A stretch of 64,000 nt of DNA from Legionella beliardensis (GTDB lineage Bacteria; Pseudomonadota; Gammaproteobacteria; Legionellales; Legionellaceae), in assembly GCF_900452395.1 (NCBI RefSeq), contig NZ_UGNV01000001.1, positions 2,901,501 through 2,965,500 of the forward strand, in the 5' to 3' direction. How positions within the stretch are numbered: position 1 is the stretch's first letter; every line of letters begins with the position of its first letter. The notes beneath the pieces were generated by a model, which was not told the DNA's origin, made no database searches, and worked only from the letters and a program-made list of their open reading frames with translations. The position numbers and the translations under genes are program-made. Below, in pieces: positions 1 to 9,788 of the stretch.

Positions 1-686
1 AGAAAAGCGGTTAAGCGAGCAACGCGATAGGGCGAAGAGACAGCGAGAATAGCTAAGCAACAGACGACACCTATAAGCAGACCTACATAATAACGTAATT
101 TCACGCCTGCTAAAAATAGCATAGCCATCACTGTTCCAGCAATAACCACGGTCGCACCAAAATCCGGCTCCATTAAAAGTAACACAGCGATTAAGCTTAA
201 AATAATCATAGGCTTAACGAAGCCAAAAATCGATTTTTCAATTGTTTTTTGCTGGCGAACTAAATAACCGGCAATGTAAAAAATCATAATTAATTTCGTT
301 AATTCTGAAACTTGAATACCAATAGGGCCTAATGACAACCATCTGCGGCTGCCATTTACCGTATGACCAATGCCCGGGAGTAGAACGGCCATGAGCATAA
401 GAAAACAAATTAAAAGCAGAGGCATGCTACTTTTTTCCCAAACACTACTGTCTATGCGCATTACAATTAAAGCAAGGAAAAGGCCAACAAAAAGATAGAT
501 AAATTGACGAATCAAAAAGTGAAAAGGATTATGATAATATTTTGTCGAAATCATCACAGAACTTGACGCAACCATCATCAGTCCAATAATAATTAATCCA
601 AGTACAGCGCTCATTAACCATTTATCATACAAAGCCAACGGCTTATTTGTTGGTTTACCTCGTTGCGTATAATGACGTGGTTGCAT
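1..686 (-). CDS. ftsW: FtsW, septal peptidoglycan glycosyltransferase (partial, runs off left edge)
   Basis: Cell-division member of the SEDS family, which polymerises lipid II at the septum together with FtsI. About 228 residues are visible from the N terminus; the C-terminal part lies beyond position 1. The reading frame starts with ATG at 686, two bases after the murD stop. A cytoplasmic N-terminal stretch rich in basic residues is followed by several hydrophobic segments. The family hallmark GHTVNGSRRWL is followed by a stretch containing VSELTK, and further on MEPDFGATVV, all typical of FtsW/RodA. The position directly after murD in the murF-mraY-murD-ftsW order identifies it as FtsW rather than RodA. 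Confidence 0.93.
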   Translation of the reverse strand, partial: MQPRHYTQRGKPTNKPLALYDKWLMSAVLGLIIIGLMMVASSSVMISTKYYHNPFHFLIRQFIYLFVGLFLALIVMRIDSSVWEKSSMPLLLICFLMLMAVLLPGIGHTVNGSRRWLSLGPIGIQVSELTKLIMIFYIAGYLVRQQKTIEKSIFGFVKPMIILSLIAVLLLMEPDFGATVVIAGTVMAMLFLAGVKLRYYVGLLIGVVCCLAILAVSSPYRVARLTAF

Positions 687-688
687 AG

Positions 689-2029
689 TCACAAGTTACC
701 TACTAGGTTCATAAATACTTCTCCACGATGATTAAAATCGCGAAACATATCTTGACTTGCGCAAGCAGGTGATAATAAGACAATATCGCCAGGTTTGGCT
801 TGTAAAGAAGCTATATCAATGGCTTCTTCTAAGCTTGTAGCATGTAATGAAGAAACGCTGCCTTTAATCGCTTGTTCAATTTTATGCGCATCTGCTCCAA
901 TCAAAATAACTGCGCGAACAAACTGATTAAGCGCTGGTTTAAGCTCACTGAAATCCGCACCTTTCCCTAAGCCTCCTGCAATCAGAACTATTTTTCCTTG
1001 CATGGCACCGCCAATTCCTAAAACGGCGGAAATAGTTGCCCCTATGTTAGTGCCTTTTGAATCATTAATCCAATCAACCCCATTTAACGTTCTAACCCAT
1101 TGGCAACGATGAGTAAGCCCTGAGAAAGATTTTAAAATGGCTACCATAGCGTCTATTTTTATACCTGCTGTCGATGCCAGTGCACAGGCCGCTAACGCAT
1201 TCTGCCAATTATGCTTACCTTTTAAGCGCAGCAAATCAACAGCAAGAATAGGTTTATTACCTTGTGCTAAAAAATAAGTGCTATCTTTTTGTATAATACC
1301 CCAATTTTCTGCTTCTGGAGCATCTAAACCATAGCTAATTAACTTAGCATCCCTTGCAGCTTCAAGAGGATAAGTTTGCTTATCATCACGGTTATAAATA
1401 TTTACTTTCGAGCGTAAATAGATACGTTGTTTAGCGGCAATATAAGCGTTAAGGGTAAAATGCCTATCTAGATGATCAGGGGAAATATTTAAAATAGTAG
1501 CCGCAACTGGCGCTAATGAGAAAAGTAAATCTAATTGAAAACTAGATAATTCTAACACCCATAAATCATATTGTTCATCATTATCCAATAAATCAAGAAC
1601 CGGCAACCCAATATTGCCAGCTACGGCAACTTTTAGCCCTGCAGCGCGAGCCATTTCGCCAACCAAGGTCGTTACCGTAGATTTACCATTTGTCCCAGTA
1701 ATTGCAATAACAGGCGCGCTAACTTCTCTAGCAAAGCATTCTATATCGCCAATAATAGGAATACCTAAACGTCGAGCTTCCATAAAAACAGGTATATCTA
1801 AGGCGACACCGGGGCTTGCAATAATTTCTTTTAATTGCGGGTAAACACTGGCAGGCAAATCTTCCAAAAAGACCTCAACCCCAGGAAAATGATGAATAAA
1901 TTCATCTAAATTACCTACTTCCTTACGAGTATCATAAAAAATAAATGGTAATTGGCGTCTTTGCAAATAACTAGCAATTGAATGGCCTGTCTTGCCTAAA
2001 CCTACGACTAAATAAATGGACTGACTCAT
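689..2029 (-). CDS. murD: UDP-N-acetylmuramoylalanine--D-glutamate ligase MurD
   Basis: Cytoplasmic Mur ligase that adds D-glutamate to UDP-MurNAc-L-Ala with ATP. It has 446 residues, normal for the family. The N-terminal domain opens with a Rossmann-like VVGLGKTG loop (about residues 8-15). The ATP-binding P-loop TGTNGKST lies at about 111-118. The central-domain HLDRH motif and a C-terminal NDSKGTN motif are visible. It sits 7 bases after mraY and 2 bases before ftsW, so the genes are clearly co-transcribed. Nothing unusual seen. Confidence 0.96.
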   Translation of the reverse strand: MSQSIYLVVGLGKTGHSIASYLQRRQLPFIFYDTRKEVGNLDEFIHHFPGVEVFLEDLPASVYPQLKEIIASPGVALDIPVFMEARRLGIPIIGDIECFAREVSAPVIAITGTNGKSTVTTLVGEMARAAGLKVAVAGNIGLPVLDLLDNDEQYDLWVLELSSFQLDLLFSLAPVAATILNISPDHLDRHFTLNAYIAAKQRIYLRSKVNIYNRDDKQTYPLEAARDAKLISYGLDAPEAENWGIIQKDSTYFLAQGNKPILAVDLLRLKGKHNWQNALAACALASTAGIKIDAMVAILKSFSGLTHRCQWVRTLNGVDWINDSKGTNIGATISAVLGIGGAMQGKIVLIAGGLGKGADFSELKPALNQFVRAVILIGADAHKIEQAIKGSVSSLHATSLEEAIDIASLQAKPGDIVLLSPACASQDMFRDFNHRGEVFMNLVGNL

Positions 2030-2036
2030 GATTCAC

Positions 2037-3122
2037 CTAACGTAATTTTAAAGTCGCTAAACCACATAAGACAAAAACAACAGTCATAATCCAAAAGCGC
2101 ACAATCACTTTAGGCTCTGTCCAGCCTTTAAGTTCAAAGTGATGATGTAAGGGCGCCATACGAAATAATCGCTTACCACCTGTATATTTAAAATAACCAA
2201 CTTGCAAAATCACAGATATGGTTTCAATTACAAATAAACCGCCCATAATCAATAAAACCAATTCTTGCCTGACCATAATCGCTGTCATTCCTAAAGCAGC
2301 ACCTAAGGCGAGCGAGCCAACATCACCCATAAAAACTTGCGCAGGATAAGTATTATACCAAAGGAAACCTAAACCGGCGCCTACCATTGCTGAGCAAAAA
2401 ATGGTTAATTCACCAATATTAGGTAAATAAGGAATACTTAAATAATGCGCATAAACAGCATTACTACTAGCATAAGCAAACACACCTAAGGCACCCGCCA
2501 CCATAACAATAGGAACAATGGCTAAACCATCTAAGCCATCGGTTAAATTAACAGCATTACTGCTGCCAACAATTACAAAATAAGCTAATACAGGAAAAAA
2601 TGGGCCGAGCGTGACTAACCAATTTTTAAAAAAAGGAATACTTAGCTCTGTTTGCAAAGGCATGCTGGGGCTAAAATATAGGAATAAAATCGCAATGATT
2701 GCAATAACTGATTGCCATAAATATTTCCACCGGCCAGGCAATCCTTTACTATTTTTACGCACTACTTTGCGATAATCATCAATCCATCCTACAACCCCAA
2801 ACCCTAACGTCATTAATAATACTAGCCAAAGCGCAGGCTGCCGTAGATCGCCCCAAAAGAGACAACTTACGGTAATGGCCACCAAGATAAGCACACCGCC
2901 CATAGTCGGTGTACCCGCTTTAGATAAATGAGTTTGTGGGCCATCATGACGTACCACCTGCCCCAGTTGTAAATTTCTAAGCCATTTAATCATCACAGGG
3001 CCACAAAAAAGCCCTACTAATAACGCAGTTAAAGCAGCTAAAATAGACCGAAAAGTTAAATACTGAAAAACTCGAAACGCATGATACTGTCCTTGTATTA
3101 ACTGCGTTAACCAATAAAGCAT
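2037..3122 (-). CDS. mraY: Phospho-N-acetylmuramoyl-pentapeptide transferase MraY
   Basis: Integral inner-membrane enzyme that transfers phospho-MurNAc-pentapeptide to undecaprenyl phosphate, making lipid I. The 361-residue length equals that of typical proteobacterial MraY. Visible motifs are the Asp pair in WIDDYRK (about 115-116), the NLTDGLDGL loop (about 192-200), [11 protein letters not shown], and the histidine-rich [13 protein letters not shown] near the C terminus. About ten hydrophobic segments are evident. It lies between murF (90-base gap) and murD (7-base gap). Confidence 0.97.
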   Translation of the reverse strand: MLYWLTQLIQGQYHAFRVFQYLTFRSILAALTALLVGLFCGPVMIKWLRNLQLGQVVRHDGPQTHLSKAGTPTMGGVLILVAITVSCLFWGDLRQPALWLVLLMTLGFGVVGWIDDYRKVVRKNSKGLPGRWKYLWQSVIAIIAILFLYFSPSMPLQTELSIPFFKNWLVTLGPFFPVLAYFVIVGSSNAVNLTDGLDGLAIVPIVMVAGALGVFAYASSNAVYAHYLSIPYLPNIGELTIFCSAMVGAGLGFLWYNTYPAQVFMGDVGSLALGAALGMTAIMVRQELVLLIMGGLFVIETISVILQVGYFKYTGGKRLFRMAPLHHHFELKGWTEPKVIVRFWIMTVVFVLCGLATLKLR

Positions 3123-3212
3123 ATTTTTTCCTCTTGTAGAATTTAAAGTATTAGTTCAGAGCACGTGTCTTTTTCGTATAAAAATTGGCAAGCATATCAC
3201 ATGCCTAAATTG

Positions 3213-4541
3213 TTAGCGCACTAATTCATGCACAATTTTTTCCATACCGGCTGAACGAGAGCCCTTTACTAGTACTGTTGTGGTTTTATCAAGCCAAGGA
3301 AGTAAATCTTTTGTTAGTTCTTCTTGAGTTGTATAGTGACGAGCTTTACTACCAAATGCTTTACTGGAAAAAACACTATGTTTACCACAAGTCATTAATA
3401 AATCTATTCCTTTTTGTTGGGCGGTATAGCCAATTTCTTCATGATGTTGCTCGGTCCAGGCGCCTAATTCGCCCAAATCACCTAAAACTAAAATACGACG
3501 TCCTGGCCGTTTAGCTAATACATCAATCGCAGTTAAAACAGAGCGTAAATTTGCATTATAGGTATCGTCAATAACTACCGCCTCATTCTTACCGTTTAAA
3601 TAAGTAAGCCGTCCCGATACCCCTTGAAAACGCGCTAATCCTTCTGCTATTTCTTTTAAAGAAATGCCAACAGCATAACAACTAGATGCAGCAGCTAAGG
3701 CATTGCGTACCATATGCTCACCTGGCACTTGTAAAGTAATTGCCTGCTCGCCTCGTGGGGTTACCAAAGTAAATGAGGCAAATCCCGTATCATTAAATGA
3801 CACATCTCGCGCGTAAACATCTGCTTTATTTGTTAATGAAAAACGAATAATACGCTTACCTACCAATAACTCATCCCAAAAATGAGCATAATCATCATCA
3901 TCATTGATAATGGCCGTACCACCAGCGGTAAGCCCTGCATGGATTTCACCTTTAGCTCGCGCCACGCCATCAATTGATTCAAACCCTTCAATATGGGCCG
4001 GTGCGATATTATTAATTAAGGTAACTTGTGGCTCTACGATGGCTACGGTGTGTGCGATTTCACCTGGATGATTAGCACCTAATTCAAACACCGCATAACG
4101 ATGCTCAGGCTTTAACTGCAACACACTTAAGGGGACGCCAATATGGTTGTTTAAATTGCCAGGGGTTGCGTGTGCGGGTTTAGGTAAAATAGAGGCAATC
4201 ATCTCTTTTACCGATGTCTTGCCATTGCTACCTGTTAACGCGATAATCGGGCAAGTTATGGTGTTGCGATGCAATTTAGCCATCATAGTTAGCGCTTGCA
4301 GCGTATTAGCCACCACAAATTGGGGCATAGTACTACTAACTTTTTCTTCACATAACACAGCAATTGCGCCTTTAGCCTGTGCGTCAGCAATAAAGTGATG
4401 CCCATCAAATTTTTCGCCACGTAAGGCAATAAATAAATACCCAGGTAAAATTTTTCGGCTGTCAATGGAAACGCCTGTTATTGAGATAGGCTCGTTATAT
4501 TGACATCCCAATTGTTGCATTATATTTGTAATATTCATCAT
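3213..4541 (-). CDS. murF: UDP-N-acetylmuramoyl-tripeptide--D-alanyl-D-alanine ligase MurF
   Basis: Adds D-Ala-D-Ala to the UDP-MurNAc-tripeptide in the cytoplasm. It has 442 residues. The N-terminal substrate domain contains SIDSRK and LFIALRGEKFDGH. The ATP loop TGSNGKTS is at about 103-110. NNHIGVPLS and ELGANHPGEI follow, both typical of MurF. The C-terminal domain carries VIDDTYNANLRS. Two ATG codons open the frame and the first is annotated; no strong ribosome site distinguishes them. The gene directly upstream is zipA rather than murE, so the usual dcw cluster is broken at this point. Confidence 0.96.
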   Translation of the reverse strand: MMNITNIMQQLGCQYNEPISITGVSIDSRKILPGYLFIALRGEKFDGHHFIADAQAKGAIAVLCEEKVSSTMPQFVVANTLQALTMMAKLHRNTITCPIIALTGSNGKTSVKEMIASILPKPAHATPGNLNNHIGVPLSVLQLKPEHRYAVFELGANHPGEIAHTVAIVEPQVTLINNIAPAHIEGFESIDGVARAKGEIHAGLTAGGTAIINDDDDYAHFWDELLVGKRIIRFSLTNKADVYARDVSFNDTGFASFTLVTPRGEQAITLQVPGEHMVRNALAAASSCYAVGISLKEIAEGLARFQGVSGRLTYLNGKNEAVVIDDTYNANLRSVLTAIDVLAKRPGRRILVLGDLGELGAWTEQHHEEIGYTAQQKGIDLLMTCGKHSVFSSKAFGSKARHYTTQEELTKDLLPWLDKTTTVLVKGSRSAGMEKIVHELVR

Positions 4542-4620
4542 AGTTTCAAGGAAGGAATTAAATTAAGTGTGGTAATATTCACCTTACACACCAACGTTAG
4601 CAAAATGCAATATAAATTCT

Positions 4621-5367
4621 TTAAACTGATTCATATGCCTTAACTTCTAAATTAGAGCTCTCTGTAATACCTAACAGCTGATGATAATGCGCAAGGCTTT
4701 TCTCAGTTAATGGCCTTTTGTAATCATCAAGCAATAAGGTGCCTAGTTCTTCGCTTAATTGTTTTGCTGTATCAAGCATAATATTAAATCTTTCTTTATC
4801 AATGGTAGAATTGCCTGAGGAATGCATAAATAAACATAACCCCCTTACTGAAAAACCACCAATATTTTGTAAATCAAACATTCCTGTTGGCGTTGCTGCT
4901 GCTAAGCTGCATAAAATTGGCCCCTGCCCATTAGAATATTGATGCCGATGAAACAAATGCCCTTCTCCAAACCTTAAGCCTGCTGCAAGTACTGTTTGCA
5001 ACAATTCATAACCCGCAAGTTGGCGATTTTCTTTAGCCAGTAAAAACATCATGACTGACGGACCTGCTTCAGCAGAAGCTGCTAACTCTGCTTCCAAAGG
5101 CTCATCCTCAAGTACTGGCTTTTTACTTGTTTCCTCATTGGCACTAATTTTTTCATCAGTTAAGTCAGACTCTTCATTCAATAAATTAGAACTCACTTTA
5201 CGCACAGCAATAATGTCATCAAATGATTTATTTTCTACTTTTCCCAAAGGCGGCTGGTAAGTCGCTAAATTATTCGTTTGTCGCTTTGATTTCATCAAAC
5301 GCGCTATTGCAATGACAACGCCAATAAGTAATATTATATTGAGTATTAAACTTAAGTTTGCCTGCAT
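4621..5367 (-). CDS. zipA: Cell division protein ZipA
   Basis: Membrane anchor that tethers FtsZ filaments to the inner membrane during division. One N-terminal membrane segment (about residues 5-25) is followed by a basic KSKRQ stop-transfer stretch. An acidic, low-complexity linker rich in E and S comes next. The C-terminal FtsZ-binding domain (about 100-235) contains LLAKENRQLAGYELLQTVLA and LCLFMHSSG. At 248 residues it is shorter than E. coli ZipA, mainly because the linker is short. It follows smc by 70 bases on the same strand; smc-zipA adjacency is common in gammaproteobacteria and supports the call. ligA, often next, is absent. Confidence 0.88.
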   Translation of the reverse strand: MQANLSLILNIILLIGVVIAIARLMKSKRQTNNLATYQPPLGKVENKSFDDIIAVRKVSSNLLNEESDLTDEKISANEETSKKPVLEDEPLEAELAASAEAGPSVMMFLLAKENRQLAGYELLQTVLAAGLRFGEGHLFHRHQYSNGQGPILCSLAAATPTGMFDLQNIGGFSVRGLCLFMHSSGNSTIDKERFNIMLDTAKQLSEELGTLLLDDYKRPLTEKSLAHYHQLLGITESSNLEVKAYESV

Positions 5368-5437
5368 ATTGACTCCTCAATCATCCGTTGGGTTAATCAC
5401 TAACCTTTTTTAACGCATTAAAATCAAAAGAAATTTC

Positions 5438-8400
5438 TTAAGCCTCAGTTATTGCTAAGGCATCTTCAACGTCAACTGTAACAATGCGGGATACACCAGG
5501 CTCACGCATTGTTACACCAATTAAATGATTCGCTAATTCCATCGTTACTTTGTTATGCGTGATAAATAAAAATTGCACTACTTGTGACATTTCTTTTACC
5601 AAATCACAAAAACGACTCACATTTACATCGTCCAAAGGTGCATCTACTTCATCTAACATGCAGAAAGGTGAAGGGTTTAGCTGAAAAATTGCAAATATCA
5701 AAGCAACGGCTGTCATTGCTTTTTCCCCACCAGAGAGCAAATGAATGGTATTATTACGCTTACCTGGCGGCTGAGCCATCACTAAAACACCCGCGTCTAA
5801 CAAATTATCACCAGTTAACTCTAAATTAGCCCGCCCTCCACCAAATAGACGTGGAAAAAGTGATTGAAATGTCGCATTGATTTCATCAAAGGTCTGCTTA
5901 AAACGAGCCCTTGTTTCCTTATCTAATTTTTCAATCGCAGCCTCTAACATGGCTAAAGCATTAGTTAAATCCTCATATTGCCCATCTAAATAGCTTTTTC
6001 TTTGGGATTCATTTTCATATTCTTCAATGGCTGCAAGATTAATTGCACCTAGAGTATTTATTTTTTCAACAATTTCTTCAATGCGCTGTTCACGCTCTAA
6101 GATGGTTATCCCAGGTGCGATTTTACTAAGTAGTGTTTGCGCTTGAAAACCTTGTTCATTTAATATCTCTAATAGATTACCGATTTGCACTCGAAATGTC
6201 TGTAGTTGTAGCTGTAGTTGTTGAATTTTTTCTTGTAAAATTTTAATTTGCTTATCTTCTGCTTTAATTTTGGCTTCTTGTACATCACATTCTTTCTTTA
6301 AAACACTTAAGTTTTCCCGCATCATGATTAGATGCTGCTCAAGCTCTTTCTGGTTTGTTAATTTCTTTATTAAATTTTCTTCTAAAGCTGCATTAGGAAC
6401 TGTAATGACTACTAATTGCTCGTCAATCTCTTTAAGGCGCTTATCTAAAGTACGTAATTTAAGTTCATCACTGAGAATAGTTGCTGCTGTTTGTTTCTGT
6501 ATTAATTGCTTACGCTCTTTTTCTAATTCTAATTGATGCACTAAAGAGCGCGCTTCATCAAGCTCAATTTGAGCTGCATAAAACGCTGTGTCAAAGTGAT
6601 GTTTATCGCTAGAAGATTGCTCTTGCTCTTGTTTAAATTGTTGTTTTAGTGATAAAGCCGCCGCAAGGGCTTGCTCCATGATAAAGTGTTGTTCGGCTAG
6701 ATTAATTAAGTCGCTTTCTAATTGCTCACACTCAGCAAAAACATCCTCTTTTTTAAGAGAGAGTTGACTTAGCGACACCAACATCGCTTCTTCTTGTGCT
6801 TTAGCAGCCCGTTCTTCTTCCTGAATACTAGTTAACACATCTCTAGAACGAATAGCCTTATCTTCATACTCTTTTAAATTGACATAAAGCTCATCACGTT
6901 TTTGCTGCAACATTATTAGCGCTTCCTGAGCTTGTTTAAGCGCTTTTTCTAATTGACTTAACTCTTCATGCTTACTTATTAAACTAAACGAATCTTCCCG
7001 AGCCTTTCCTGCAATCCTTACCCACCCTTTAGCAATCCAACAACCATCGGGTGTAATTATGGATTCATCGTCATTAATATAAGGCAGCCACATGCAAGCC
7101 TCTGCCAGGGTCGCCGCCGTAAATATGTGATACAAGTTAGGTAGGAAATAAGGAATTTTACCAGTCATTTTTTCTGCTAAGCATGGATAGGACTTTTTCT
7201 TGGAAGAAGATATATCAGAGACTGCAAAACACTGGGGCATATCAAAAGATTGCAAACTAGCGCTTAAAACACTATCGACTGATTCTATAACAGTCGCATG
7301 TAGGTAGTCTTTTAAAACCATTTCGCAAGCATATTGCCATTCTTTGTCGACTACTAGCACTTCTAAAAGCCGTGGCTGCATTGTTGTGGAGGCAGGGTAA
7401 TGTACTTCTAGCGCTGCTGTTAACATGGCTATTAGGGCAGCATGTGCGGTAGTTAATTGTTGCACTTCATCCTGCGCTTTATGTAAATTTGTTTCTGTTT
7501 GGGTTAACAATTGCCGTGCTTCATTTAAGTTTAAAAATAACGCTTGATACTCGTTTTCTTGCTGCTCTTTTTTACTTTCTAAAGCAGTTAAATTAGCCAC
7601 TTGTTGCGATAAATCAATCACTGCCATGTCTTCGTCAAGGGCTATGAGGAGTCCTCTAGCTTTTTCAAGCCGCAATTGCAAGTCTTGCTGCTGACGATTT
7701 ATATGTTGTTTGTGTACAAGTTGTACTTGTACTTCCTGCTCTGCTTGCGCTAATTTCTGCTGTATTTGAGCAAATTTTGTTTGCCAAAGTGACTTTTCTT
7801 GTTGCACCGTTTGATAAGCTTGCTGCTTTAGTAGCGCTTGGTTTTGAGATTTTGCTAAATCAGCCTGAATTTTGCTGACCGTGGACTCATAGTCTCTTAG
7901 TAATTCATTATCCTGTTTTAGTTGATTCTCTAGTTCCCACTGCTGGATTTGAATTTGCTGTTTTTCATCTAATAATCGTTGCTTTTCTTGATGTTGCCGT
8001 TGAATCTGTTCCTCTAGGCGGGCAATTTCGGCGGTTAATTGATAAAACTGCTCTTGCAATACTTGCAACGTATCTTGGGCTTGTTCCATATGGATGCGGG
8101 TCGATGTATTTTGACTAGAGGCCTCGGCGAGACTTGCTTGATGTTGCTCATACTCTAGTAATAAATGATTGAGATGCTGCTCTAATTGCAGCTGCTCTTG
8201 ATTTAGATGTTGCCATCTAAGTGCCAAGATCTCTGCTTTATAGCTATGCTCTAAACTCTTAAGCTCTTGATAATGTATTGCTGCTTTTGCTTGCTTTTCC
8301 AGTCGCTGTAGCTGTTTGGAGAGTTCCTCTCTAATATCAGTTACCCGCACTAAGTTGTCGCGCGCATGATTAATACGCACCACAGTCTCACGCCTTCTTT

Positions 8401-8923
8401 CTTTATATTTAGAAATCCCTGCTGCTTCCTCTAAATAAGCGCGTAATTCCTCTGGCTGCGCTTCAACTAATTTAGAGACCGTCCCCTGGCCAATAATGGC
8501 ATAACCACGGGCTCCTGCGCCTGTTCCTAAAAAAAGATCAGTAATATCACGTCGCCTACACCGGGTTCCATTTAAAAAATAAAAAGAATCGCCATCGCGG
8601 GTAACCAAACGTTTAATAGCAATTTCTTGATAATGACTATACTGCCCACCCAAACGACCCATTGAGTTATCAAACATTAACTCCACTGAGGCTTGCCCTA
8701 CTGCTTTGCGGCTAGTTGAACCATTAAAAATAACATCAGTTAAGGATTCGCCACGTAAGTTTTTAGCAGAACTTTCTCCTAGTACCCATTTTACTGCATC
8801 AATGATATTTGATTTACCACAACCATTAGGCCCAACGACTGCAACTAATTGGCTAGGAAAAGAAATGGCCGTCGAATCAACAAATGATTTAAATCCAGTT
8901 AATTTTAATTGTTTTAAATGCAT
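5438..8923 (-). CDS. smc: Chromosome segregation protein SMC
   Basis: ATPase that organises and condenses the chromosome as a dimer, normally with ScpA and ScpB. It has 1161 residues, the usual size. The N-terminal head has the Walker A loop GPNGCGKSNI (about 31-40). Two long glutamine-rich coiled-coil arms flank a central hinge of non-coil sequence (about 500-680). The C-terminal head has the ABC signature LLSGGEKAMTAVAL and the Walker B stretch FCMLDEVDAPLDD. This is SMC rather than MukB, judging from the signature and hinge layout. ScpA/ScpB are not in the window. Confidence 0.96.
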   Translation of the reverse strand: MHLKQLKLTGFKSFVDSTAISFPSQLVAVVGPNGCGKSNIIDAVKWVLGESSAKNLRGESLTDVIFNGSTSRKAVGQASVELMFDNSMGRLGGQYSHYQEIAIKRLVTRDGDSFYFLNGTRCRRRDITDLFLGTGAGARGYAIIGQGTVSKLVEAQPEELRAYLEEAAGISKYKERRRETVVRINHARDNLVRVTDIREELSKQLQRLEKQAKAAIHYQELKSLEHSYKAEILALRWQHLNQEQLQLEQHLNHLLLEYEQHQASLAEASSQNTSTRIHMEQAQDTLQVLQEQFYQLTAEIARLEEQIQRQHQEKQRLLDEKQQIQIQQWELENQLKQDNELLRDYESTVSKIQADLAKSQNQALLKQQAYQTVQQEKSLWQTKFAQIQQKLAQAEQEVQVQLVHKQHINRQQQDLQLRLEKARGLLIALDEDMAVIDLSQQVANLTALESKKEQQENEYQALFLNLNEARQLLTQTETNLHKAQDEVQQLTTAHAALIAMLTAALEVHYPASTTMQPRLLEVLVVDKEWQYACEMVLKDYLHATVIESVDSVLSASLQSFDMPQCFAVSDISSSKKKSYPCLAEKMTGKIPYFLPNLYHIFTAATLAEACMWLPYINDDESIITPDGCWIAKGWVRIAGKAREDSFSLISKHEELSQLEKALKQAQEALIMLQQKRDELYVNLKEYEDKAIRSRDVLTSIQEEERAAKAQEEAMLVSLSQLSLKKEDVFAECEQLESDLINLAEQHFIMEQALAAALSLKQQFKQEQEQSSSDKHHFDTAFYAAQIELDEARSLVHQLELEKERKQLIQKQTAATILSDELKLRTLDKRLKEIDEQLVVITVPNAALEENLIKKLTNQKELEQHLIMMRENLSVLKKECDVQEAKIKAEDKQIKILQEKIQQLQLQLQTFRVQIGNLLEILNEQGFQAQTLLSKIAPGITILEREQRIEEIVEKINTLGAINLAAIEEYENESQRKSYLDGQYEDLTNALAMLEAAIEKLDKETRARFKQTFDEINATFQSLFPRLFGGGRANLELTGDNLLDAGVLVMAQPPGKRNNTIHLLSGGEKAMTAVALIFAIFQLNPSPFCMLDEVDAPLDDVNVSRFCDLVKEMSQVVQFLFITHNKVTMELANHLIGVTMREPGVSRIVTVDVEDALAITEA

Positions 8924-9205
8924 TAGACATGGAGTAAAAAAAGATTAGGAAATTGTACATTAAGCCTCTTAAGAGGAGAAGCCTAATTCGACGCAAGGCC
9001 AGAGGAGCCTTTAGGCCACTAAACAAGCCTTAGCTCATAAAATGCCTATTATTTATACGAAATATAGATTAAAAAAACTAGCTTTTTATAAAAATAAATG
9101 ACTATTTTTTGTATCAAAATGACATTAGTTAACGAGAATTTGTCACCTACTTTAACTTAATTTGCATCTAAAAAAATAAGTCATGATCTTACCAATTAAT
9201 TTAAA

Positions 9206-9700
9206 TTATCCTAAATTTTGCTTATTTATTTTATCTAATAATTTTTCAATAAAATCGGTACTTTGCTGGTAGTCGCTAGCAAGATTATTATAGGCTTTTT
9301 CCAAGGCGTTATAATCTTTATTAGCTACGCTGCGCGTAGCACTTTGGGAGTGATTTAAATTAATTAGCTTGCGTTGCAATTCCTTTATTTCATTTTTAAG
9401 TTTAAATCGTTCTTGCCGTAACTGCCAAAAACGGTGTACTACGAATTGATAATATTTCTTAGCCAAGAAAAGAATGAGTAAGTTATTAACAATAAGCGGA
9501 AAAGCCCAAACAGGCCACACTTTAAAAAAGAAATAAAACCCCTTGCCTGAATGAATGACCGGCATACCTTGCTCATGAAATCCGCCCAAAAAATGATCAA
9601 GCAAATACTGTTCCCAAAAATAAAAACCACTGGCTAAAAGCATAACTACTACAATTAAAAGTAAATACCCTGTAATTTTATTACTTATTACTTTACGCAA
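9206..9700 (-). CDS. Hypothetical membrane protein with C-terminal coiled coil
   Basis: Not recognised. The 164-residue frame has two hydrophobic segments (about residues 11-30 and 58-80) and a charged, heptad-like C-terminal half (about 90-164) rich in K, E, L and N that should form a coiled coil facing the cytoplasm. The first codon is TTG at 9700 and no good ATG lies upstream, so the start is uncertain; a weak purine-rich GGAT/AAAGAA precedes it. It is divergent from phaC, sharing a short intergenic region, but no functional link can be shown. Confidence 0.6.
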   Translation of the reverse strand: MRKVISNKITGYLLLIVVVMLLASGFYFWEQYLLDHFLGGFHEQGMPVIHSGKGFYFFFKVWPVWAFPLIVNNLLILFLAKKYYQFVVHRFWQLRQERFKLKNEIKELQRKLINLNHSQSATRSVANKDYNALEKAYNNLASDYQQSTDFIEKLLDKINKQNLG

Positions 9701-9788
9701 TTCTTTTTATCCCGGTGTGAGAAGTTACTTGCCAATGTACCTTAAAACGCGTGAGAATAAAAAGTATTCGTATTGCTTAGGAGATAGG

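Noticed and set aside
6270-6536. Open frame on the plus strand inside smc
   Set aside because: Opposite-strand shadow of the coiled-coil region, no independent support.
9717-9788. Longer start for phaC
   Set aside because: The ATG at 9789 has a strong AGGAG site and gives the class I length; the extension has neither.
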